From JACVRU01 sp040902725 (GTDB lineage: Bacteria; Actinomycetota; Thermoleophilia; Gaiellales; Gaiellaceae), in the NCBI GenBank assembly GCA_040902725.1, contig JBBDWU010000019.1:62001-126000 (forward strand): a stretch of 64,000 nucleotides of DNA, read 5' to 3'. The position numbers were made by a program, and so were the translations under genes. Under the pieces are notes generated by a model, which did no database searches, had not been told where the DNA came from, and was given only the letters and a program-made list of their open reading frames with translations. Each line of letters begins with the position of its first letter. Within the stretch, counting starts at the first letter, position 1. Shown here piece by piece: positions 42,991 through 51,433 of this stretch.

Positions 42991-43608
42991 TTAGGGTGGT
43001 TCTTCTAGCGCGGTCGAAGCGTGCGGCGGCAGGAGCAGATGGCCGTCGACGACCGCCTCGGCGATCTCAACCACCCTGCGGCCCATCCGACGGGCGTGGG
43101 CGCGGATCATCTCGAAGGCCTGGCCTTCGTCGATCTGGTGGCGCTCCATGAGAATCCCCTTGCCACGTTCGATCAAAGCTCGCCGACCGAACGCCCCCTC
43201 GAGGCTTTGGTACTCGCGGAACCGGCGGAGGACGATCTCGAGCGAGCTTTGCAGCTCGTCGTGCTCACCATTCGCGATGTAGGCGAAGACGCCACGCTCC
43301 GCCGCCTCGCGCACAAAGGTCGGATCCTCGGCAGCGATCAAGGCGATTACGGGACAGGCCGACTCTTCGACGATTTGCGAGATCAGCTCGAGCGCATGCG
43401 CCTCGCTCTGATCAACCTCGACTAGTGCGACATCGGGGCGCTCACGACGTGTCGCCTCCCCTACTTGTGAGACGTTTGTCTCGCGCGCCACGACGACGTG
43501 GCCCAACTCGAGCAGGATCCCAGCCGTCCTCTGCAGGCGCTCCTGGGACTCGTCGGCGATGAGCACTCGCAGATTCCCGGCCTCGTCATTGGTCGTTTCG
43601 TCGGCCAC
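42991..43608 (-). CDS. ANTAR-domain regulator with degenerate receiver
   Basis: 205 residues. The N-terminal receiver-like domain (about 12-130) has VLIADESQER in place of the DD pair and ALVEVDQSEAH where the phosphoacceptor Asp should be, with Glu there. The C-terminal ANTAR domain (ALIERGKGILMERHQIDEGQAFEMIRAHARRMGRRVVEIAEAVV) would bind paired RNA hairpins and prevent termination. It lies 163 bp upstream of the receiver-KaiC genes in the same direction. Confidence 0.88.
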   Translation of the reverse strand: MADETTNDEAGNLRVLIADESQERLQRTAGILLELGHVVVARETNVSQVGEATRRERPDVALVEVDQSEAHALELISQIVEESACPVIALIAAEDPTFVREAAERGVFAYIANGEHDELQSSLEIVLRRFREYQSLEGAFGRRALIERGKGILMERHQIDEGQAFEMIRAHARRMGRRVVEIAEAVVDGHLLLPPHASTALEEPP

Positions 43609-43612
43609 CGGG

Positions 43613-43888
43613 TCAGCGGATGATGACGCTCTCGATCGGCCAGAACTCGAACTCGGGCTCAGGGCGCCCGGCCTGCTCGATCACCGGTGCGAGCCGCTCG
43701 CGACGGAACGTGTCGAACGCCTCCTGGGAGTCCCAGAGGCCCACGATCCGCCAGCCGCTCTCGGTCGGACCCGCCATACGGACACGAATGCCCGCGGGCG
43801 GGTCGGCCTCGAGGTTCAGCGACTTCATCATCGCCTCGTCCTGCTCCGCCGATCCACCGGGCACCTGAGCGATCACGAGCACGGCCAT
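43613..43888 (-). CDS. ABM-like dimeric alpha-beta barrel protein
   Basis: 91 residues, MAVLVIAQVPGGSAEQDEAMMK... GGIRVRMAGPTESGWRIVGLWDSQEAFDTFRRERLAPV, a ferredoxin-like alpha-beta fold of the antibiotic-biosynthesis-monooxygenase/stress-responsive barrel group. GAGGAGG site before ATG 43888. It ends 5 bp before the ANTAR gene and probably precedes it on one transcript. Catalytic role unknown. Confidence 0.7.
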   Translation of the reverse strand: MAVLVIAQVPGGSAEQDEAMMKSLNLEADPPAGIRVRMAGPTESGWRIVGLWDSQEAFDTFRRERLAPVIEQAGRPEPEFEFWPIESVIIR

Positions 43889-43926
43889 GGAGCCTCCTCT
43901 TGGTTGACTGGACGCGATCGTAGTCT

Positions 43927-45846
43927 TCAGAGGGCGCTGACGCGGTAGAGCGTGTAACGGGAGTCCTCGTAGGCGATGCCGAGCACCGCCGCGACCGCGC
44001 GCGGATAGGCGCGGGTGCGGTCGACCAGGAGCCACTCGGCGCCGTAGCGCGTGAGGACCTCGAAGCCGCCGTCGCCCGCGAAGAAGCGCACCACGTCCCG
44101 CCGCCGCTCGTACGGCCGGTTCTCGGTCGTCCGCGCCACGTGCGCGGGCGGGGCGGCGGCGACGTAGACCGGTGCGTAGGCCGCGACGCGGTACGAAGTC
44201 TCGAGATTCGCGAACACGACGTCCTCGTCCGGTAGCTCGCGCAGGGCCGTCACGAGCCCCGGCGTGAGCGCGTACGGGTCGCTCGCCGGCTCGGGCAGGT
44301 CGGCGAGGCCGGCGACGGCGATCGGCAGGGCGAACCCGGCCGCGACGGCCGCGGCCCAGGACGGCGCCGCGAGGCGTGGCGCCGGCGATCTCCAGATCAC
44401 CGCGACCAGCGCCAGCGAGCCGCCGATCAGCGCGATCCAGACGGGATACGACGGCCCGTCTCCCCCGCCGTAGTCGAAGGAGCCGGGGTAGGCGAGCTGG
44501 AGGCCGATCCCCGCTGCGAGCGCGGCCCCCACGCCGAGCAGCCGTCCGCGGCCGACGAGGAACGAGGCGGCGGCGAGCGCGAACGGCAGCGGCAGGAACT
44601 GGGCCAGCCGGCGCCCCTGCGAGAGCGACACGATGTCCGCGAAGGGCGTGAACAGCGCCGGGACGAGCACGACCACCAGCACCGCGAGCGAGCCGCCGAG
44701 GACGAAGGCGGCCACGCGCCGGCCCGCGAAGGCGGCGAGCGGGATCACCAGCAGCGCGGCGACCGCCGCGGCGCCACCGCGGGCGATCGTGCTCGGCGCG
44801 AGCCGGAACGAGCCGGCGTCGCCGTCGAGCTGCGCGGCGTAACGGGCGAAGTCCTGGGCGCGCTGCGCCTCGGAGGGGAGGTGCGGGATCGTGTCCCGGA
44901 CGACGGGCAGCAGCCAGAGCAGGAACAGCCCCGCTGGGACGGCGATCGCCCCGAGTGCCACCGCGAGGCGTAGGCGCGGACGGACGACCAGGAAGCCGGT
45001 GAGGACGAGGCCGACGAAGAGGACGTAGGTCGGGTGGACGACGGCCAGCGCCAGTCCGGCCGCCGCGACTCCGGCGAACAGCGTGCGCGGCGCGTCCCGC
45101 CGCGCCGCGGCGAAGACGAGCGCCAGCAGGGCGGGCGCGAGCAGCACGCGGGCCGCGGAGGCGGGCAACGCGAGGAAGCCGAATGAGCCCGTCCCCGCGC
45201 GGGCGAAGCCGAGCTGCGCCGCCTGGGCGAGCGCGACGGCGACGCCGCCGCCCCAGGAGCGGAAGAGCGCCTGGCCGGCGCCGTAGGCGACCAGCAACGC
45301 CCCCGGAGTCAGCACCGCCGCGAGGTGCTGGACGACCAGCGTGGTATCCACGCCCCCGACCCGCGCGACCAGCGCGAGCACGCCGTGCCAGAGCGGGAAG
45401 GCGTAGCCGGGGTGGAGGCCGCCGTCGCGGAACTCGTTGAGGGCGTTCAGCGAGAGCGAGTCGAGCTCGGCCAGCTTGCGCGCCCGGCCGAGGTGGAAGA
45501 GGGCGTCGCCCGAGACCGCGCCGCGGTTGGCAAGCCAGACCGCGACCGCGAACAGGATCCCGCCCGCGACGACCGCCAGCGCCGGACGCGCCTCCACCAC
45601 GGCGACCCGCCGGGGGACGAGCGCGGCCAGCAGCGTGAGCGCGAGCAGGCCGAGCGCGAGCGTCAGCGAGGCACCGACGGCGAACGTAACGGCGAGCGCC
45701 GCGAAGACGACGGCGAGGCTCCAGGCGAGCACGCCCGCCGCCGCGACGCCGAGCGAGTCCGGCCAGCCGAGCGCGCGCTGGATCAACGCGCCGGGCAGCA
45801 CCAGCACGACGAGCACGCCGAAGGTCAGCTGCGCTACGGCAGCCAC
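43927..45846 (-). CDS. Polytopic membrane protein, GT-C-like
   Basis: 639 residues with about twelve membrane helices and a soluble C-terminal domain (about 540-639). An early loop, GAVSGDALFHLGRARKL, carries an Asp placed like the catalytic acid of GT-C glycosyltransferases; HPGYAFPLWHGVLALVAR is a second candidate site. The GTG at 45846 overlaps the deacetylase stop by 13 bp. Probably transfers or processes lipid-linked sugars, by fold and neighbours only. Confidence 0.7.
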   Translation of the reverse strand: MAAVAQLTFGVLVVLVLPGALIQRALGWPDSLGVAAAGVLAWSLAVVFAALAVTFAVGASLTLALGLLALTLLAALVPRRVAVVEARPALAVVAGGILFAVAVWLANRGAVSGDALFHLGRARKLAELDSLSLNALNEFRDGGLHPGYAFPLWHGVLALVARVGGVDTTLVVQHLAAVLTPGALLVAYGAGQALFRSWGGGVAVALAQAAQLGFARAGTGSFGFLALPASAARVLLAPALLALVFAAARRDAPRTLFAGVAAAGLALAVVHPTYVLFVGLVLTGFLVVRPRLRLAVALGAIAVPAGLFLLWLLPVVRDTIPHLPSEAQRAQDFARYAAQLDGDAGSFRLAPSTIARGGAAAVAALLVIPLAAFAGRRVAAFVLGGSLAVLVVVLVPALFTPFADIVSLSQGRRLAQFLPLPFALAAASFLVGRGRLLGVGAALAAGIGLQLAYPGSFDYGGGDGPSYPVWIALIGGSLALVAVIWRSPAPRLAAPSWAAAVAAGFALPIAVAGLADLPEPASDPYALTPGLVTALRELPDEDVVFANLETSYRVAAYAPVYVAAAPPAHVARTTENRPYERRRDVVRFFAGDGGFEVLTRYGAEWLLVDRTRAYPRAVAAVLGIAYEDSRYTLYRVSAL

Positions 45847-46847
45847 GCGTCCGCCTCCTCGGCGAGTTCGCCCGCCGACAGGCAGACGCCGCCGCGCTCG
45901 CGCACGGCGGCCAGCACGCGCTCGTAGAGGCGGTCCCATCCCCGTGCGGTCGGCCGGTCGAAGCGGTCGGTGTGCCAGAGGATCGCGAAGCCGCCGCCGT
46001 GCTCGGCCGCCCAGTCGAGCAGCGACACGATCTGCGGCTCGGCCGCCTTCGCCGAGAGGCCGAGATAGCGCTGCTCGGCGAGCGTCACGTCCATCACGGC
46101 CAGCGGGATCTCGACCAGCCGTGTCCCCCACGGCCGGAACGGCTGCGCGATCCCCGCCCGGAACCCGATCGCGTCGGAGAAGCCGAGCGTGCTGTCGTAC
46201 CGGAAACCCGCGGCCGCGACGGCGTCGAGGTTCAGTCGCAGGTAGTGGAAGCGCTGGCCCCCGACCCGGCCCGCGGCCCGCTCGAGCGCTGCCTTCTCCT
46301 CTGTGAGCCGCGCGGGCTCGTCCGCGGCGCGGTAGCTGCCGTGGAGCCCGATCTCCGCGCCGGCCAGGCTTTCGACGAGGCGCGGCAGCCGGTCGGAGTA
46401 GGGCTCGGGGTCGGCGCGGTGCCCGAACCCGGTCATGACGAAGAAGGTCGAGCGGGCGCCGGCCTCGAGCTCCCTGATCCGCTCGAAGCTCCAGTTCGGA
46501 TCGGTGCCGCGCAGGCGGTGGAGTGGCGCTCGCGCGAGGGCGCGCAGGTCCTTCCGGCCGGCCGCGAGCCTGAGGCCGCGCCGCGTCCAGCGCCAGGGCG
46601 TGTCGACGTCGTGCGTGAGCGCCACGGCGAAGCGGGCGCCCCGCCAGCGCGGCGGCTCGACCCCGAGCTGCGCCCGCAGGCGCTCGAGCGGCGGGTCGAG
46701 CGGGTCGAGCGAGGACGCGGCGGCTGGGAAGCGGCCGTGCGCATCGCGCGGCCCGTCCCGCTCCTCGACCCGGGCCAGGTGGAAGAACGCCTGCTCGAGC
46801 TCCGCGGCCGGGACCTCGTGACCCTGGGCGCCGAGGGTGCCGAGCAC
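45834..46847 (-). CDS. Polysaccharide deacetylase-like protein
   Basis: 337 residues. The NodB-type domain is shown by ALTHDVDTPWRW (metal Asp), STFFVMTGFGHRADP, EIGLHGSYRAADEP (metal His) and the later FAILWHTDRFD. Start is not settled: GTG 46847 has GAGGAG just upstream, but a CTG at 46865 overlapping the ATP-grasp stop as CTGA adds six residues that fit the family. It is coupled to the membrane protein gene downstream. It probably deacetylates a surface glycan. Confidence 0.85.
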   Translation of the reverse strand: MLGTLGAQGHEVPAAELEQAFFHLARVEERDGPRDAHGRFPAAASSLDPLDPPLERLRAQLGVEPPRWRGARFAVALTHDVDTPWRWTRRGLRLAAGRKDLRALARAPLHRLRGTDPNWSFERIRELEAGARSTFFVMTGFGHRADPEPYSDRLPRLVESLAGAEIGLHGSYRAADEPARLTEEKAALERAAGRVGGQRFHYLRLNLDAVAAAGFRYDSTLGFSDAIGFRAGIAQPFRPWGTRLVEIPLAVMDVTLAEQRYLGLSAKAAEPQIVSLLDWAAEHGGGFAILWHTDRFDRPTARGWDRLYERVLAAVRERGGVCLSAGELAEEADAWLP

Positions 46848-46861
46848 CCACTCCTCGGGGT

Positions 46862-47938
46862 TCAGCGACGCCTCCGCAGTAGGCCGGCGACCTGGGCCGC
46901 GGCCGGCTTGGGGTCGTCGAGCGCGAGGATCGCGTCGACGTAGGGCGGCCGCACGAGCGCCGGCCGCGAGCCGCGCATGAGCGTGATCGCCCAGCGCTTC
47001 GAGGCCCCGTTCGAGCGGGCCGGGGCCGGCGGCTCGCCGATCAGATCCAGATACGCGATGCGCGTGAGGTCGGTGCCGCAGGCGGCGGCGAGCCCGTGCC
47101 ACTGGAAGAGCCGCGGGTTGACCTCCATCAGCTTGAAGCGGCCGTCGCGCGGGTCGCGCTTGAACTCGACCTGCGAGAGGCCGTGGAAGCCGAGCCCGTG
47201 AAGCAGCGCGACCCCCAGCGAGACGACCTCGTCCACCCAGACCGCCTCGCTCACGCGCGCCGTCCCCACGAGCGGCGGCGTCTGGCGCAGCTTGCGGCCG
47301 CAGAAGAGGCCGAGCGCCTCGCCGTCGCGGTTGAGGTAGCTGCCGAGCGTGTAGAGCTCGTCGTCGCCGCCGGGGACGAGCTCCTGGACGAGCGGGGCGT
47401 ACGGGCGGGCGAGCTCGAAGGCCTCGTCCAGCTCCGCGCGGGTGTGGCAGCGGAAGGCCTGGCGGCGGAAGGCACGGCGGAAGCCGGTCGGGTCGGACGG
47501 CTTCACGAGCACCGGGTAGCCGAGCTCGTCGGTCGGCTCGAGGCGCGTCTCGGGGATCGGGACGCCGAGCTCGACCGCGGCCTCGAGCTGGCGGCGCTTG
47601 CTCTGGATCGGGCCGAGAACGTCCCAGGTCGGAAACGGATAGAGGAAGCGGTCGCCGAGCCGCTCGCGGCCGCGCGCGATCGCGTTCAGGTGCTCGTCGT
47701 GGGTGGGGAAGATCGGCGCCGGCCCGGGCAAATCCACGGAGGCGAGGAAGTCCAGGTATGCGGCCTCGTCGGCCACCGGGTCCGGGCAGAGCCGCGCCTG
47801 CGCGTAGCGGGAGTGGAAGCCGAGCGCGCCGCGGCGATGGTCGACCGCGAGCACGGGGACTCCGGCCCGCCCGAGCGAGCGGATCGCGGCGAGCCCGTTC
47901 ACCCAGCCCACGTCCGCCACGACTGCCGTCGGCTTCAC
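46862..47938 (-). CDS. ATP-grasp-family protein
   Basis: 358 residues. An N-terminal Rossmann-like lobe (VVADVGWVNGLAAIRSLGRAGVPVLAVDH), the ATP-grasp core (YPVLVKPSD..., LVQELVPGGDDELYTLGSYLNRDGEALGLFCGRKL) and the metal motif FKLMEVNPRLFQWH. Similar proteins ligate carboxylates or amines in surface-polysaccharide loci. GTG at 47938 lies 7 nt behind TAGAAT, a leaderless start. Ligation substrate unknown. Confidence 0.85.
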   Translation of the reverse strand: MKPTAVVADVGWVNGLAAIRSLGRAGVPVLAVDHRRGALGFHSRYAQARLCPDPVADEAAYLDFLASVDLPGPAPIFPTHDEHLNAIARGRERLGDRFLYPFPTWDVLGPIQSKRRQLEAAVELGVPIPETRLEPTDELGYPVLVKPSDPTGFRRAFRRQAFRCHTRAELDEAFELARPYAPLVQELVPGGDDELYTLGSYLNRDGEALGLFCGRKLRQTPPLVGTARVSEAVWVDEVVSLGVALLHGLGFHGLSQVEFKRDPRDGRFKLMEVNPRLFQWHGLAAACGTDLTRIAYLDLIGEPPAPARSNGASKRWAITLMRGSRPALVRPPYVDAILALDDPKPAAAQVAGLLRRRR

Positions 47939-47945
47939 GCGGCCG

Positions 47946-47967
47946 ATTCTAGGGGCGCGGCTAGAGT
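47946..47967. promoter_or_regulatory. Back-to-back -10 boxes for the ATP-grasp and GT4 genes
   Basis: Minus strand TAGAAT (47951-47946), 7 nt before GTG 47938. Plus strand TAGAGT (47962-47967), 8 nt before GTG 47976. Both genes lack a ribosome site; 37 bp separate their starts. Confidence 0.6.
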
Positions 47968-47975
47968 CGCCCCCC

Positions 47976-49082
47976 GTGCGGCTACTGGGAATCGGCGACG
48001 GGCGCTCGATCATCTTCCTGCGCTGGGCCTGGCGGCTGGCCGAGCGGGGCCACGAGGTGCACATCCTCTCCGACCGGATCACCGACCGGCCGGGGGAGCT
48101 CGACTCGATCCACGCGCACGACATCCGCGAGCTCTCGCCGCTGATGCGAGTGAAGGGGCTGCGCCGCTTCGGCTTCGGGCCTGCGATCCGGCGGTTCGCG
48201 CGCGAGCTCGACGCCGACCTCGTCCACGCCCACTACCTGCTGCCGTACGGGTGGTGGGCGGCGTGGGCGGATGTTCACCCGCTCGTCATGAGCCCCTGGA
48301 ACACCGACATCTTCACGTACGGGCGCGAGCGCGCGCGCGGGCGGAAGCTGGTGCGCAAGGCTGTCGCGGCGGGGGACGAGTTCGTGGTCTCGTCACTGGC
48401 GAACGCGGAGGAGACGATCCGGCTGGGCGCGCCGCCGGACAAGGTGCACCGGATCGTCTGGTACGTCGACCTGCGGCCGTTCGGGCCGCAGCACCGGGAT
48501 CCGCGCCTCCACGAGCGTTTCGACTGGCCCGAGGACTCGCTGATCGTGCTGTCGCTGCGGAACTACCGGCCGAACACGAACCTCGACGTGCTGGTGCGGG
48601 CCTTCGCCCGGGCGCAGCGCGAGATGCCGCAGGCGCGGCTGATCCTCGCGGCGCGCGGCGGCTGGACGAAGGACGAGGTCGATTCGCTGCTGGACGAGCT
48701 GGGGCTGCGCGACCGCGTGGCGCAGGTGTTCGCGCGCCCGGACGAGCTGCCCGTCTATGCCGCCTCCGCCGACGTCGGCGTCTCGATCGCCTCCACCGAC
48801 GCGACGCCGGCCTCGATGGTCGAATCGATGGCCTCGCGGCTGCCGATGGTGATGGGCGACGCGGTGACGATCGACGAGTGGATCACGCCCGGCGAGGGCG
48901 GCGAGGTGGTGTACTGCCGCGACGAGGACGCCGTCACCGCGGCGCTGCTGAAGCTGCTGCGCGACCCCGAGCTTCGCGCGCGCTACGGCGAGCGGAACGA
49001 GCGCGTCGTGCGCGAGCGGCTGGGCGATCCGGGCGAGCAGCTGGAGTCGCTCTACGAGCGAATGCTCACACGAACGGGTTGA
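47976..49082 (+). CDS. GT4-type glycosyltransferase
   Basis: 368 residues. Two Rossmann lobes: the N-terminal (RSIIFLRWAWRLAERGHEVHILSD, DLVHAHYLLPYGWWAAW) and the C-terminal (LSLRNYRPNTNLDVLVRAFARA, DELPVYAASADVGVSIASTDATPASMVESMASRLPMV), with the GT4 acidic donor-site residues around ASMVESMA. It transfers a sugar from a nucleotide donor. It overlaps the 3' end of the PIN toxin gene by 17 bp. Confidence 0.9.
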   Translation: MRLLGIGDGRSIIFLRWAWRLAERGHEVHILSDRITDRPGELDSIHAHDIRELSPLMRVKGLRRFGFGPAIRRFARELDADLVHAHYLLPYGWWAAWADVHPLVMSPWNTDIFTYGRERARGRKLVRKAVAAGDEFVVSSLANAEETIRLGAPPDKVHRIVWYVDLRPFGPQHRDPRLHERFDWPEDSLIVLSLRNYRPNTNLDVLVRAFARAQREMPQARLILAARGGWTKDEVDSLLDELGLRDRVAQVFARPDELPVYAASADVGVSIASTDATPASMVESMASRLPMVMGDAVTIDEWITPGEGGEVVYCRDEDAVTAALLKLLRDPELRARYGERNERVVRERLGDPGEQLESLYERMLTRTG

Positions 49083-49491
49083 CGATCTCGACCGTCCCGT
49101 AGAGCCGACCGTGCTCGAAGTCCTCCGAGTAGAGGCGCTCGAGCCCGAAGCGCTCGGCGTAGGCCCACAGGTGCGCGTCGAACCACTCAAGTTGGTAGGC
49201 AGCGGCGCCCCGGAGGGCGATGCGGAGCAGCTCCTCGTCTGGATAGAGCACGTCGAACTGGTTCAGCAGCTCCTCCGCTTCGCGGCGAGCGTCGGCCGTC
49301 TCGAGGAGCGGCTTGTCCGTGCCTCGCGGCTTGGTCACGGCCGAGACGAACTCGACGATCGCCTGGTGGGGGAGGAAGAGCGATCCCTCCGCAGCTCCTG
49401 GCCGCAACAACCCGATAGCGGCGGCCTGCTTCTCCGGAGCGGTTACGTCGAACCGGTAAACGAGGACGTTCGTGTCAACGAGTGCTGTCAC
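49066..49491 (-). CDS. PIN-domain toxin, VapC type
   Basis: 141 residues. Acidic residues of the PIN active site: Asp in TALVDTNVLVYRF, Glu in HQAIVEFVSAV, Asp in LEWFDAHLWAYAE and Glu/Asp in LYSEDFEHGR. VapC proteins are ribonucleases. It overlaps the AbrB antitoxin gene by 17 bp and is translated after it. Confidence 0.85.
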   Translation of the reverse strand: MTALVDTNVLVYRFDVTAPEKQAAAIGLLRPGAAEGSLFLPHQAIVEFVSAVTKPRGTDKPLLETADARREAEELLNQFDVLYPDEELLRIALRGAAAYQLEWFDAHLWAYAERFGLERLYSEDFEHGRLYGTVEIVNPFV

Positions 49492-49762
49492 GGTCGTACA
49501 GGTCCTCGCGCCGCCAGCCTCGGTCGGCGCTGAACCGCTTGATCGTCCTCGTCGCCTCGCGCTGCCGCTGCCGTTCGGTCGCCTGGTCGAAGAGCGCGAG
49601 CCGCCGCTGCCGATCCGACTTGCGCTCGGCTTGCGCCTCGGGCACGACGCGGATCGCGTCGCCGGCGGGTAGCCACTCGATCTCCTGTCCCGGCTCGATG
49701 CCGTAGCGCCGGGCGATGGCCTTGGGGATCGTGACCTGGAGCTTGCTAGTCACCCTTGACAT
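49475..49762 (-). CDS. AbrB/SpoVT-type antitoxin
   Basis: 95 residues. MSRVTSKLQVTIPKAIARRYGIEPGQEIEWLPAGDAIRV is the AbrB swapped-hairpin DNA-binding domain; the rest is a charged toxin-binding tail (residues 45-95). ATG at 49762 lies 6 nt behind TAGAGT, with a TGC extended -10. It is the partner of the PIN toxin and probably represses the pair. Confidence 0.84.
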   Translation of the reverse strand: MSRVTSKLQVTIPKAIARRYGIEPGQEIEWLPAGDAIRVVPEAQAERKSDRQRRLALFDQATERQRQREATRTIKRFSADRGWRREDLYDRDSTR

Positions 49763-49768
49763 GTCCTT

Positions 49769-49791
49769 ACTCTAGCAAGGACGACTAGGAT
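49769..49791. promoter_or_regulatory. Back-to-back -10 boxes for antitoxin and sulfatase-like genes
   Basis: Minus strand TAGAGT (49774-49769), 6 nt before ATG 49762. Plus strand TAGGAT (49786-49791), 8 nt before GTG 49800. Antitoxin binding here could also affect the plus-strand gene. Confidence 0.58.
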
Positions 49792-49799
49792 CGCGCTTC

Positions 49800-51053
49800 G
49801 TGAAGCCCAGCTTCCTGATCATCGTCGTCGACTGCCTGCGCGCGGACGCGCGGCTCGGGCCGGAGGCCCGCCGGTTGATGGAGGAGAGCGCGAGCTTCGC
49901 GACGGCGTATACGACCTGCCCCACGACGAGCCCCGCCTTCACGTCGATGCTGACCGGGCGGTACCCGGCGGCGCACGGCGTCCGGGCGCTGCGGGGGGCG
50001 GCGCTGCCCGAGGCGGTGCCGTCGGTGGCGGAGGAGCTCGCGCGCGGCGGCTACCGCACCTGGTGCTCCGTGACGGGGCCGCTGCTCGACTCGATCGGGC
50101 TCTTCCGCGGCTTCGCCGAGGCGGACTACCGGGACGTCCCGCGGCGGTCGGTGCACTCCCCATGGGGCGAAGAGGCGGTCGCGAAGGTGCGCGGGCTGGA
50201 GCGCCCGTTCTTCGGGCTCGTCCACGTCTGGGACGTGCACACGCCTCGGAAGTACCCGCGCTCGTTCGACCGGCGCCGCTACGGGCGGAACGCGTACGAG
50301 CGCTCGCTGGCCGGCATCGACGCCTGGCTCGGGCGGATGCGCGAGGCCGCCGGCGACGCGATCGTCGTGCTGACCGGCGACCACGGGGAGAACCTGTTCC
50401 TGGAGCCGCCGTCGCTGCGCTGGCAGGGGCTGGCGCGGCGGATCACGCCCCGCCTGCCGATCCAGCAGTGGTCGCTCGCCCTGCTGGAGCGGGGCGTGCG
50501 GAGCGAGTCGAAACGGCTGCTGAAGCTCGCGCCGCGCTACTTCTGGAACCACAACCAGACGCTGCTGGAGCCGCTCGTGCGGGTGCCGCTGGCGTTCGCG
50601 GGTCCGGGGGTGGCGGTCGGCCCGCGGCGCGGCGTCGTCAGCCACGTCGACCTCGGGCCGACGCTGCTGGAGCTGGCGGGGCTGCCGCCGCTGTCTGCGC
50701 AGGGCGTCAGCCTGGCGAAGAGCGTGGAGAGCGGCGTCGAGCCGCCGGAGCACGCGGTGGCGATGGAGGTCGGCGTGACGCCGGGCGTTCCGACCGTGCC
50801 GCAGCACGCGATCCGCGACGGCCGCTGGAAGCTGATCACGTCCTTCGAGGACGCGCGCGTCGTGGACGCGCTCTACGACCTCGAGGCCGACCCCAAGGAG
50901 CGGCACAACCTCGCCCGCGCCGCGCGGGACACGGTCGCGCAGCTGAAGCCGCGGCTGGAGCAGCTCGCGACCGCCTCCGTCGAGGCCGACGCAATCCCCG
51001 AGGAGGACGAGGCGATCCTCGCCGCTCGTCTCGAAGAGCTCGGCTACCTCTAG
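49800..51053 (+). CDS. Alkaline-phosphatase-superfamily (sulfatase-like) hydrolase
   Basis: 417 residues. IIVVDCLRADARLG gives the first metal Asp and VVLTGDHGENL the later Asp/His pair; LLTG-type block TSPAFTSMLTGRYPAAHGVR occupies the nucleophile region with Thr where formylglycine sulfatases have Cys or Ser. It is therefore more likely a phosphatase, phosphoglycerol-type transferase or related enzyme than a true sulfatase. It is cytosolic by sequence, and lies within a surface glycan region. Confidence 0.82.
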   Translation: MKPSFLIIVVDCLRADARLGPEARRLMEESASFATAYTTCPTTSPAFTSMLTGRYPAAHGVRALRGAALPEAVPSVAEELARGGYRTWCSVTGPLLDSIGLFRGFAEADYRDVPRRSVHSPWGEEAVAKVRGLERPFFGLVHVWDVHTPRKYPRSFDRRRYGRNAYERSLAGIDAWLGRMREAAGDAIVVLTGDHGENLFLEPPSLRWQGLARRITPRLPIQQWSLALLERGVRSESKRLLKLAPRYFWNHNQTLLEPLVRVPLAFAGPGVAVGPRRGVVSHVDLGPTLLELAGLPPLSAQGVSLAKSVESGVEPPEHAVAMEVGVTPGVPTVPQHAIRDGRWKLITSFEDARVVDALYDLEADPKERHNLARAARDTVAQLKPRLEQLATASVEADAIPEEDEAILAARLEELGYL

Positions 51054-51430
51054 GTGCCGGTGAAGGTCGTCTCCTCGTCGACGAAGCAGACCGGGTTGCC
51101 GTAGGGATCGCGTCCGTAGAAGCTCCGTTCGCCCCAGGGCTGCGTCTCGATCGGGGTCAGCTCGCGGCAGCCGGCCGCCCGCGCGCGCTCGTGCACGGCC
51201 TCCAGATCGTCGACCGCGAAGTAGACGTAGTCCGGGTTCGGGCCGAGTGGCTCCGCGTTCCCGTCCGCGAGCGGGTCGAAGCAGGCGAGGATCGTCCCTC
51301 CGCAGTCGAAGTAATGCCTGCCGCCGGAGACGCGCACGCCAGGACTTCCGAGCACACGGCCGTAGAACTCAGCTGCCTGGTCGATGTCCGACACGGGCAG
51401 GATCACGCGGAAGAGCCGCGGCGCGGTCAT
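51050..51430 (-). CDS. VOC-superfamily glyoxalase-like protein
   Basis: 126 residues: LFRVILPVSDIDQAAEFYGRVLGSPGVRVSGGRHYFDCGGTILACFD and YVYFAVDDLEAVHERARAAG... GERSFYGRDPYGNPVCFVDEET, two VOC modules with the His/Glu metal positions partly kept. Its stop codon shares a CTAG with the stop of the sulfatase-like gene on the other strand. It follows the cupin gene by 3 bp. Confidence 0.85.
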   Translation of the reverse strand: MTAPRLFRVILPVSDIDQAAEFYGRVLGSPGVRVSGGRHYFDCGGTILACFDPLADGNAEPLGPNPDYVYFAVDDLEAVHERARAAGCRELTPIETQPWGERSFYGRDPYGNPVCFVDEETTFTGT

Positions 51431-51433
51431 CCT

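Noticed and set aside
49066..49762. Mobile element or defence island around the two toxin-antitoxin modules
   Set aside because: No integrase, transposase, repeat or att-like sequence; base composition matches the surroundings.
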